7,996 nt of DNA from Bacteroidales bacterium (lineage in GTDB: Bacteria > Bacteroidota > Bacteroidia > Bacteroidales > VadinHA17). The stretch spans positions 1 through 7,996 of the forward strand of contig JADGPV010000125.1 in assembly GCA_017882245.1 (NCBI GenBank), given 5' to 3'. The translations under genes were made by a program, and so were the position numbers. This document shows, in pieces, positions 1 to 5,402 of the stretch (within the stretch, counting starts at the first letter, position 1; every line of letters starts with the position of its first letter). A model generated the notes under the pieces. That model searched no databases. It was not told where the DNA came from and saw only the letters and a program-made list of their open reading frames with translations.

Positions 1-425
1 ATTTTGTTGCCAAACCACAGGAATCTGCCGGTCTCGCCGTTGATTACCTGCTCCTCCTCTTTTGGAAGGTAAATGACTGCCTTGTCAAACAGGGAAATCC
101 CGCCGGCATGGTCACCGTCAGAGTGGGTCAGCAATACTGCCCTTACCTTATCCGGATCAATCTCCAGCTTTTTAAGCTCATTTTTCACAGCTCCTTTTCT
201 TATACCAGCATCAATGGCTATGAAATTATTACCATCCTTTACCAGGTACATATTCACATATTTGTTCTTCACTGCATAGACATCGTCAGTGATCTGCCTT
301 GTCTCGACGGGCATCATCCTTTTCACCGCTGACTTAGAAATAACAAGGTATATAATCATAAAAACCACGATGAGGAGTACGAGCGCTCCTAAGGTCCACA
401 ATAGTTTTTTAAGGAATTTTTTCAT
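1..425 (-). CDS. Membrane-anchored metallo-beta-lactamase-fold hydrolase (partial, C-terminus beyond left edge)
   Basis: The frame is open from an ATG at 425 down to the left edge and gives 141 N-terminal residues. After a basic start (MKKFLKKLL), residues about 9-29 form one hydrophobic helix, either a membrane anchor or an uncleaved signal. The MBL-fold core follows: residues 49-73 match the first strands (VYAVKNKYVNMYLV, then IAIDAG), and the metal-binding loop is THSDGDHAGG at 100-109. That loop has the HxDxDH form instead of the usual HxHxDH. Later metal ligands lie outside the window, so activity and substrate cannot be judged. The orientation predicts a catalytic domain outside the cytoplasm, which is inference. 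The gene lies 37 nt downstream of the small membrane protein gene on the same strand, so the two are probably co-transcribed. No Shine-Dalgarno sequence precedes the ATG. Confidence 0.85.
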   Translation of the reverse strand, partial: MKKFLKKLLWTLGALVLLIVVFMIIYLVISKSAVKRMMPVETRQITDDVYAVKNKYVNMYLVKDGNNFIAIDAGIRKGAVKNELKKLEIDPDKVRAVLLTHSDGDHAGGISLFDKAVIYLPKEEEQVINGETGRFLWFGNK

Positions 426-462
426 GTGAGTACTGTTTTAACACTGCAATTTATGAAATTCC

Positions 463-654
463 TTATTTTTCAGTAAGCTTTTTCTCATGGCGGTTTGACA
501 TGCCCGTTGATACAATTCCGCAGATTGAGACAAATATGCCCAGCAGTTCTGAAATGTTAGATTTCGAGAAGAAGTCCTTATAATCTATTAAAGCAAGGTT
601 GCCTGCCATAAGGATTATAAATATTACAAGCAAAACAGTCCTGAACTTTTTCAT
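463..654 (-). CDS. Small two-helix membrane protein, function unknown
   Basis: A 63-residue reading frame starts at ATG 654 and ends at TAA 463-465. It has a short basic N-terminus (MKKFR), a hydrophobic helix at about 6-23, a polar linker with charged residues (DYKDFFSKS), a second hydrophobic helix at about 36-52 (LLGIFVSICGIVSTGM), and a charged tail (NRHEKKLTEK). This gives a hairpin topology with both ends probably cytoplasmic. No domain or catalytic motif is visible and I do not recognise a family. Support for it being real comes from its membrane-protein composition, its standard start, and its place directly upstream of the hydrolase gene on the same strand. The upstream DNA is very AT-rich and shows no clear Bacteroidetes -7 element. 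Confidence 0.65.
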   Translation of the reverse strand: MKKFRTVLLVIFIILMAGNLALIDYKDFFSKSNISELLGIFVSICGIVSTGMSNRHEKKLTEK

Positions 655-770
655 ATGATAAAAATTAATAATACTAATATAATAATTTTTATTTGACTTA
701 GCTTGATGCGATGTAGCGAAGCGACAGACAGTTCAGTCGTATTCAGCCAGCAAAGACCGGTGAATGTAAA

Positions 771-810
771 GACCCTCAGACCTCAGACCTTCAGACCTCA
801 GACCCTCAGA
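771..810. repeat. Degenerate 7/8-bp tandem repeat (GACCTCA / GACCCTCA)
   Basis: Five units follow one another: GACCCTCA, GACCTCA, GACCTTCA, GACCTCA, GACCCTCA, then GA. Unit lengths are 8-7-8-7-8, and the 8-mers differ from the 7-mers by one extra C or T. The tract ends in a run of seven A and lies 17 bp upstream of the promoter of the efflux operon. It has no coding role. It resembles the short tandem repeats that some bacterial genomes carry between genes. Any regulatory role is unknown. Confidence 0.8.
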
Positions 811-827
811 AAAAAATATCAAAACCC

Positions 828-858
828 TTGACAATTATAAAAATTCTTCATAGCTTTG
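828..858 (+). promoter_or_regulatory. Bacteroidetes-type promoter for the efflux operon
   Basis: TTG at 828-830 (-33 element) is followed after 20 nt by TAGCTTTG at 851-858. The latter matches the Bacteroidetes -7 consensus TAnnTTTG exactly. The spacing fits the known Bacteroides sigma-ABfr promoter pattern. Transcription would start at about 863-867, giving a 5' leader of roughly 35-40 nt before the regulator's ATG at 903. A TTGACA hexamer overlaps the -33 element, but no good TATAAT follows at the sigma-70 spacing. Confidence 0.65.
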
Positions 859-865
859 ATCAATC

Positions 866-911
866 AGTTAAATTATACGGTTAAACTTAATGGTTAATCC
901 TTATGGTTAAA
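866..911 (+). promoter_or_regulatory. Candidate operator: four direct repeats with 13-bp period over the leader and start codon
   Basis: GTTAA occurs at 867, 880, 893 and 906, exactly 13 bp apart. The last three copies extend to GGTTAA, preceded by ACG, ATG and ATG. Each of the first three units has a second TTA-like half (ATTATA, ACTTAA, CCTTAT). The array begins at the predicted transcription start and runs across the regulator's ATG (903-905). It is therefore well placed for a bound repressor to block the operon. Binding by the TetR-family product of the next gene is inference. Most TetR operators are inverted repeats, and only a weak one is visible here (GTTAA-AC-TTAAT, 880-891). Confidence 0.45.
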
Positions 912-1538
912 TACCAAGTACCAGACAATCAGACACGGGACAGAATATTTAAGGCAGCTTCAGAGGTATTTGAAGAAAAGGGATATGACGGAGCCAGAAT
1001 GCAGGAGATAGCCGACCTCGCAGGAATAAATAAAGCGCTGTTGCATTATTATTTCAGCACAAAGGACCAGCTCTTCGGGGCAGTGTTCCAGGTACTCCTC
1101 AGAAAGATGTTCGAAAAGATCGTTTCTATCTTTATGGAAGATATTTCATTCAAGGAAAAGCTACGGAAGTTCTTTGATCAGCACATTGAGATACTTATTA
1201 AAAATCAGAAACTGCCGATATTTCTTCTGAACGAGCTCTCGCATAATCCGGAGCTCGTGCAGGGCATAAGGGAGACACTCCCTTATGAGCAACTGCGTAA
1301 TTCCCTTTTCCAGAAACATGCAAAGGAACTGAAGGGCTACGGAATAAAAAAAGACGACATGCCGCAGCTTATGCTGACTGTTGTTTCGTTCTCCGTATTT
1401 CCGTTTGCCGCACGTGATATGATCACCATGATGATACCGGAACTTGCCGACAATAAAAAGTTCATTGCCTTTATGCGTGACAGGAAGGAATTTGCGGCGG
1501 ATTTTGTCATTACAGCCTTAAAAAACCGTAAGAAATGA
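903..1538 (+). CDS. TetR/AcrR-family transcriptional regulator, probable repressor of the efflux operon
   Basis: The product has 211 residues, normal for the family. Residues about 10-57 are the TetR_N DNA-binding domain: helix 1 TRDRIFKAASEVFEEKGYDG, then the helix-turn-helix with MQEIADLAGINKALLHYYF and the typical ending FSTKDQLFGAVF. The rest is all-helical with mixed hydrophobic and aromatic residues, as expected of a ligand-binding and dimerisation domain; its ligand cannot be predicted. In E. coli, a TetR protein (CecR/YbiH) likewise precedes ybhGFSR, which supports local control of the pump. The gene is first in the operon and overlaps the next by 4 nt (ATGA), so it would regulate its own synthesis. 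ATG 903 is chosen because it sits just before the HTH domain. An out-of-frame ATG at 890 lies upstream. Confidence 0.93.
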   Translation: MVKYQVPDNQTRDRIFKAASEVFEEKGYDGARMQEIADLAGINKALLHYYFSTKDQLFGAVFQVLLRKMFEKIVSIFMEDISFKEKLRKFFDQHIEILIKNQKLPIFLLNELSHNPELVQGIRETLPYEQLRNSLFQKHAKELKGYGIKKDDMPQLMLTVVSFSVFPFAARDMITMMIPELADNKKFIAFMRDRKEFAADFVITALKNRKK

Positions 1539-2818
1539 AAAAGTTAATTCCTGCAATACTGCTGTTAACACTGTCTCTGGCTGCAGTACCGCAAAAAACG
1601 GTGACTCTCTGGCAGTGCTACGACTCAGCAGCAATAGCCACCCCGCTGACAGGCGAGGCAGCACTCTATTCAGAGATGTCAGCACTGCGTGACAGGAACC
1701 TGTCATCTGCATGGCTGCCTTCCCTTGACGTCAATGGCAACTTTGTATATAACTCTGACATCCTTAATATTAAACAGATATTTGGCCAGCTGCCGATACC
1801 TGCCGGCGTGATCCCGACAATACCGCATGAGCAGTACCGGGCTTCATTCGATGTCAGCCAGGTCATATGGGACGGAGGTGTTACACGCAGCGCCATGGCT
1901 GTGGAACAGGTTGTTAATGAACTTAATATGCAGCAGAATGTAGCCGATGTCTACCGTCTTCGTGAACAGGTTAACAACTATTATTTCTCCGTATTGCTTG
2001 TCTCAAGCCAGATAGAAGTGACCAGGATTATGACCTCGGATCTCGATGGCAGGATCAAAGAAACCTCATCAGGCGTCGTTAATGGTGTCGTTACACCTGT
2101 GGCACTTGACGTACTGAAAGCTGAAAAAATAAAGGCCGGACAGCAGCTCACTGAGTTCACCCGTCGCCGCGAATCCCTTATCAGTGCGCTGGAACAGATC
2201 ACCGGAATGACCGGACTGAAGGATGCTGCGTTCCAGGTGCCCGTTATCACCGTCACAGGCGAGGAAGAAATTGACAATCCGGATATGCGCCTCTTTGATG
2301 TACGCAGCCGTCAGCTTGAGGTATCAAAAGACCTCCTTAAAAGCCAGCGTATGCCTAAAGCCTTTGGCTTTGCGCAGGCTGCGTACGGTAATCCGCCGGG
2401 AAACAATTTCTTCTCTGATAAAGCGGATTTCTTCTATTCCTTCGGGGCGGGCTTCAAATGGAATATTTTCGATTGGAACAGAAGCAGCAATGAACGTAAA
2501 TCGCTTGCCATTCAGCAACAACTTATTGATATTAAGAAGAGGGCAACCGGGGAGTCTCTTCAGCGGCTCCTCACGGTAAAGATGGCTGAGATAACTGCCC
2601 TGCGCGAGGCTGCAGAGCAGGACGACGAGCTGGTCAGCATTCGTAAAAAAATCGTTGATGTTGCGGCCTCGCAGCTTGCAAACGGAACCATCACAGCTTC
2701 CCAGTATCTTACTGAACTCACCAATGAGAAGCAGGCTGTCATCAGTGCCGCCGTAAGACAGATAAGTATCTCACGCGCGGAGGTTGATTACATTTATATT
2801 ACCGGCAACAATAAATAA
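1535..2818 (+). CDS. TolC-family outer-membrane efflux protein
   Basis: This 427-residue protein is the outer-membrane and periplasmic duct of the pump. Residues 1 to about 17-20 are a signal peptide (basic start, then an Ala/Leu-rich core ending near LAAVPQ). The mature part starts with TVTLWQCYDSA, a typical OEP opening. Two structural repeats are visible. The first has a beta region at about 61-110 (LPSLDVNGNFVYNSD, then SFDVSQVIWDGG) followed by long helices with VVNGVVTPVALDVLKAEK at 181-198. The second has a beta region at about 275-314 (AFGFAQAAYG, FGAGFKWNIFDW) followed by helices with LANGTITASQYLTELTNEK at 381-399. The NG-T-x-LDVL/QYLTEL pair is the usual mark of the two OEP halves. 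The length is close to the family norm and nothing looks broken. ATG 1535 overlaps the regulator's stop; no Shine-Dalgarno sequence is seen. Confidence 0.92.
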   Translation: MKKLIPAILLLTLSLAAVPQKTVTLWQCYDSAAIATPLTGEAALYSEMSALRDRNLSSAWLPSLDVNGNFVYNSDILNIKQIFGQLPIPAGVIPTIPHEQYRASFDVSQVIWDGGVTRSAMAVEQVVNELNMQQNVADVYRLREQVNNYYFSVLLVSSQIEVTRIMTSDLDGRIKETSSGVVNGVVTPVALDVLKAEKIKAGQQLTEFTRRRESLISALEQITGMTGLKDAAFQVPVITVTGEEEIDNPDMRLFDVRSRQLEVSKDLLKSQRMPKAFGFAQAAYGNPPGNNFFSDKADFFYSFGAGFKWNIFDWNRSSNERKSLAIQQQLIDIKKRATGESLQRLLTVKMAEITALREAAEQDDELVSIRKKIVDVAASQLANGTITASQYLTELTNEKQAVISAAVRQISISRAEVDYIYITGNNK

Positions 2819-2825
2819 TCTCACT

Positions 2826-3707
2826 ATGAAAAAGTATCTTATACCTGTCGTTTTTGGCCTTCTTGCCTGTGGTTGCGGCCGCGGCGAGAGTGACGCTGAT
2901 GCCTGGGGCACCTTTGAGGCAGAGGAGGTGATCATCTCATCCGAGACATCGGGCAGGGTCGTTCAGATGAATGTCACCGAAGGAACAAATGTCACGGGCG
3001 GCGCCGTCATCGCCGTCACCGACACCACCATGCTGGTGCTGCAGCGGGCAGAGCTTGACGCGGTGACGGCGTCGGCGCAGGCGCGCCTGGCGGGCATTGC
3101 GGCGCAGGACGCAGTGATACGCCAGCAGATTGATAACCTCAACATAAATATCGAGCGCACGCGCCGCATGCTCACTGACGGCGCCGCCACCCAGAAACAA
3201 CTTGACGACCTGACAGGACAGATGGATGTACTCAGGAAACAATCCGACGCAAATAATACCCAGCGACGCGCTGTGGCCGCTGAGATGCAGGACGAGAAGG
3301 CCAAACGCGCCATTCTTGACGAACAGATAACCCGCAGCACCGTCCGTGCTCCTTATGATGCCACGGTCATTGAAAAGTATGCCTCTGCATACGAGCTGAC
3401 CGCTGCAGGCAAACCACTGGTAAAACTGGCCGATATGAAAACCATGAAACTGAAAGTATGGGTCAGCGGAGCACAACTCGCTGAAGTAAAGGTGGGAGCC
3501 TCCTGCACAGCCCGTATCGACGATGGCAAAAAAAGTTTTAGAAATTTCACGGGAACGATCACTCACATCTCAGATAAGGCTGAGTTCACCCCAAAAATAA
3601 TCCAGACCAAAGAGGAACGCGTTACCCTCGTCTATGCTGTGACTATTGAAGTGCCCAATGACGGTTCAATAAAGTCAGGCATGCCGGGGGAAGCTCTCTT
3701 CAATTGA
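2826..3707 (+). CDS. HlyD/YbhG-type membrane fusion protein (lipoprotein adaptor)
   Basis: This 293-residue periplasmic adaptor links the inner-membrane ABC transporter to the TolC-like duct. It starts with a lipoprotein signal (MKKYLIPVVFGLLACGCG); Cys15 is the likely lipidated residue, with Cys17 as alternative. Next come the first half of the lipoyl domain (about 30-66, EVIISSETSGRVVQMNVTEG), a long helical hairpin (about 70-168) rich in Ala, Gln and Arg, the second lipoyl half (STVRAPYDATVIEKYASAYE, 171-190), and a beta-barrel (about 205-290) ending VYAVTIEVPNDGSIKSGMPGE. The single long hairpin and the segment DKAEFTPKIIQTKEER resemble the YbhG/YhiI group. I chose ATG 2826 because an upstream in-frame ATG at 2784 lies inside the preceding gene and would put non-signal residues before MKKYLIP. 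The gap to the preceding stop is 7 nt. The hairpin-coding part is markedly GC-rich. Confidence 0.92.
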   Translation: MKKYLIPVVFGLLACGCGRGESDADAWGTFEAEEVIISSETSGRVVQMNVTEGTNVTGGAVIAVTDTTMLVLQRAELDAVTASAQARLAGIAAQDAVIRQQIDNLNINIERTRRMLTDGAATQKQLDDLTGQMDVLRKQSDANNTQRRAVAAEMQDEKAKRAILDEQITRSTVRAPYDATVIEKYASAYELTAAGKPLVKLADMKTMKLKVWVSGAQLAEVKVGASCTARIDDGKKSFRNFTGTITHISDKAEFTPKIIQTKEERVTLVYAVTIEVPNDGSIKSGMPGEALFN

Positions 3708-3708
3708 T

Positions 3709-4662
3709 ATGGCAGCTGTAGAAGCGTACAATATTACCCACAGGTACGGCAAGGTAACTGCCCTTGACGATGTTTCCTTCACTGTCGACGACGGCGAACT
3801 GTTTGGTTTTATAGGACCGGACGGGGCAGGTAAAACCACCCTCTTCCGGATCGCTGTCACACTCATTATCCCTTCAGGAGGCAGGATGACCCTTTTCGGC
3901 CTCAATACCGTCAACAATTACAGGGAACTGCGTAACCTCATCGGCTATATGCCAGGCAAATTCAGCCTCTATCAGGACCTTTCCGTTGAGGAAAACCTGA
4001 ACTTCTATGCCACTGTCTTCGGAACAACTTTAAAAGAAAACTATCATCTTATTGAGCCTATCTACAAACAGATAGAACCCTATAAAAAACGTATTGCGGG
4101 GAAGCTCTCCGGGGGTATGAAGCAGAAGCTGGCACTCTCATGCGCGCTGATACACAAGCCAAAGATCCTTATCCTTGACGAACCCACCACCGGCGTCGAT
4201 GCAGTCTCACGTACAGAGTTCTGGGAGATGCTTTCAGGACTCAAGCATGAGGGCATAACAATCGTTGTTTCAACACCATACATGGATGAGGCCCTGCGCT
4301 GTGACCGCATCGCCCTGATCCAGTCAGGCAAAATACTCGGCATCAACACCCCTGATAACATCCGCCGCTCATACAGTCAGAAGCTCTATGCCGTCAGATA
4401 TCCCGACAAATATAAACTCCTCACCTCACTTCGCTCTCTGCCCCTTGCCCCATGCCCCATGCCGATTGCCCCATGCTCCGAACCCTATACCCTGAGCCCT
4501 GAGCCGTTTGGTGACTCCGTTCACATAACCCTTCCTGAAGGCACGAAACCTGAAGAGATTTTAAAAGCTCTTGAAACGGCAGGCCTCCCCGGCGCCACCA
4601 TTACGGAGATCGTCCCTGGCATCGAAGACGTCTTCCTTGAACTCATGAAGAAAGACGAGTGA
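3709..4662 (+). CDS. ABC transporter ATPase 1 (YbhF N-half type) with degenerate Q- and H-loops
   Basis: This 317-residue nucleotide-binding subunit of an ABC-2 exporter is cytoplasmic. Walker A is GPDGAGKT at 36-43, the signature is LSGGMKQ at 133-139, and Walker B with the catalytic Glu is ILILDEP at 153-159 (Glu158). Two conserved residues are replaced: the Q-loop reads GYMPGKFSLY (Gly83 where Gln is usual), and the switch region reads STPYMDEA (Pro190 where His is usual). Residues 196-317 are a C-terminal extension ending in the DVFLELM motif common to such ATPases. Inside it, residues 245-265 are encoded by a heptamer-repeat tract and are rich in Pro and Cys. Without it the protein would be 296 residues. 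ATG 3709 follows the adaptor's stop by 1 nt. Its natural partner is the next gene; in E. coli the two are fused as YbhF. Confidence 0.93.
   Translation: MAAVEAYNITHRYGKVTALDDVSFTVDDGELFGFIGPDGAGKTTLFRIAVTLIIPSGGRMTLFGLNTVNNYRELRNLIGYMPGKFSLYQDLSVEENLNFYATVFGTTLKENYHLIEPIYKQIEPYKKRIAGKLSGGMKQKLALSCALIHKPKILILDEPTTGVDAVSRTEFWEMLSGLKHEGITIVVSTPYMDEALRCDRIALIQSGKILGINTPDNIRRSYSQKLYAVRYPDKYKLLTSLRSLPLAPCPMPIAPCSEPYTLSPEPFGDSVHITLPEGTKPEEILKALETAGLPGATITEIVPGIEDVFLELMKKDE
4441..4503 (+). repeat. In-frame heptamer-repeat tract inside ABC ATPase 1
   Basis: Nine consecutive 7-mers stay in phase: CCCCTTG, CCCCATG, CCCCATG, CCGATTG, CCCCATG, CTCCGAA, CCCTATA, CCCTGAG, CCCTGAG. Two unit types are evident, CCCCATG on the left and CCCTGAG on the right. 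Weaker heptamer phase may extend one unit on each side (CTCTCTG, CCGTTTG). Nine units are 63 bp, or 21 codons, so the reading frame is kept. The encoded stretch (residues 245-265) is low-complexity and unlike the rest of the protein. Confidence 0.8.
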
Positions 4663-5402
4663 TGGAAAGAGAAAAGGTAATAGAGGTTAAAGACCTGGTA
4701 AAAAAGTTCGGATCGTTCGTGGCCAACGACCATTTGACCTTTGACGTTTACAAAGGTGAGATCTTCGGTTTCCTGGGAGCCAACGGAGCCGGCAAAACAA
4801 CAGCCATCAGGATCCTGTGCGGCCTCTCACGTCCTACCTCCGGCAAAGTGCTCGTTGCAGGCTTTGATGCCAACCACCCCGAAGAGATAAAGAAACGCAT
4901 AGGTTACATGTCGCAGCGCTTCTCCCTCTATAATGACCTGACTGTCAAAGACAATATTGAGCTCTACGGAGGCATTTACGGGATGACAATGAAAGAGATC
5001 CGTCCGCGCACAGAGAGACTTCTCGCTAAGCTAAGTTTCAATCAGTACGGTGATACCCTGATAGGGTCGCTGCCACCTGGCATTAAACAAAAACTGGCTT
5101 TTGCAGTGGCTGTGTTCCATGACCCTGAGATAGTTTTTCTCGATGAGCCTACGAGCGGTGTGGATCCAATAACCCGCCGGCAGTTCTGGGAAATGATCTA
5201 CGAGACAGCCTCCAGGGGCATAACAGTTTTCGTAACGACACACTACATGGACGAAGCCGAATACTGCGACAGGGTTACTATAATGAACGAAGGGATGATA
5301 GTCGCTCTTGATACCCCCTCCGCTCTGCGTGAGAAATACAATGCATCTTCCATAGAAGAGCTTTTCCTGAAGATTGCACGACAAAAAACGGAGACCGCAT
5401 GA
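4662..5402 (+). CDS. ABC transporter ATPase 2 (YbhF C-half type) with degenerate signature motif
   Basis: This 246-residue cytoplasmic nucleotide-binding subunit probably pairs with ATPase 1. Walker A is GANGAGKT (39-46), the Q-loop is intact (GYMSQRFSLY, Gln85), Walker B is IVFLDEP (157-163, Glu162), and the switch His194 is present in TTHYMDEAEYCD. The signature, normally LSGGQ, reads LPPGIKQ (137-143). The protein thus supplies a good ATP-binding face but a poor signature, the mirror image of ATPase 1. It lacks the longer C-terminal extension of ATPase 1 and ends soon after SSIEELFLKIARQ. ATG 4662 overlaps the preceding stop by one base (TGATG). A GTG at 4659 would add one residue and cannot be excluded, but ATG is preferred. 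Its stop overlaps the next gene by 4 nt. Confidence 0.93.
   Translation: MEREKVIEVKDLVKKFGSFVANDHLTFDVYKGEIFGFLGANGAGKTTAIRILCGLSRPTSGKVLVAGFDANHPEEIKKRIGYMSQRFSLYNDLTVKDNIELYGGIYGMTMKEIRPRTERLLAKLSFNQYGDTLIGSLPPGIKQKLAFAVAVFHDPEIVFLDEPTSGVDPITRRQFWEMIYETASRGITVFVTTHYMDEAEYCDRVTIMNEGMIVALDTPSALREKYNASSIEELFLKIARQKTETA

Noticed and set aside
73..332. Two short plus-strand frames opposite the MBL-fold gene
   Set aside because: The minus strand carries an uninterrupted frame with a clear MBL metal loop. The plus-strand frames have no domain features.
701..745. Possible terminator or repeat element with GCGA motifs and a CGAC/GTCG stem
   Set aside because: The stem is only 4 bp with a long loop and no T-run, and the GCGA copies have no regular spacing.
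771..810. CRISPR-like array
   Set aside because: Units are 7-8 bp, contiguous and without spacers; no cas genes are present.
828..856. Sigma-70 style promoter built on TTGACA
   Set aside because: No TATAAT-like -10 box at about 17 bp. The Bacteroidetes -33/-7 reading of the same region is a complete match.
2784..2825. Upstream in-frame start for the adaptor, adding 14 residues
   Set aside because: It overlaps the end of the TolC gene by 35 nt and would bury the lipoprotein signal MKKYLIPVVFGLLAC behind an unrelated segment. ATG 2826 gives a normal lipoprotein start.
2937..3566. Long antisense reading frame (209 residues) opposite the adaptor gene
   Set aside because: It lies wholly within a well-supported plus-strand gene and coincides with a GC-rich, stop-poor stretch. 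Its product has no recognisable domain or signal and is rich in Cys, His and Gly in an irregular way.
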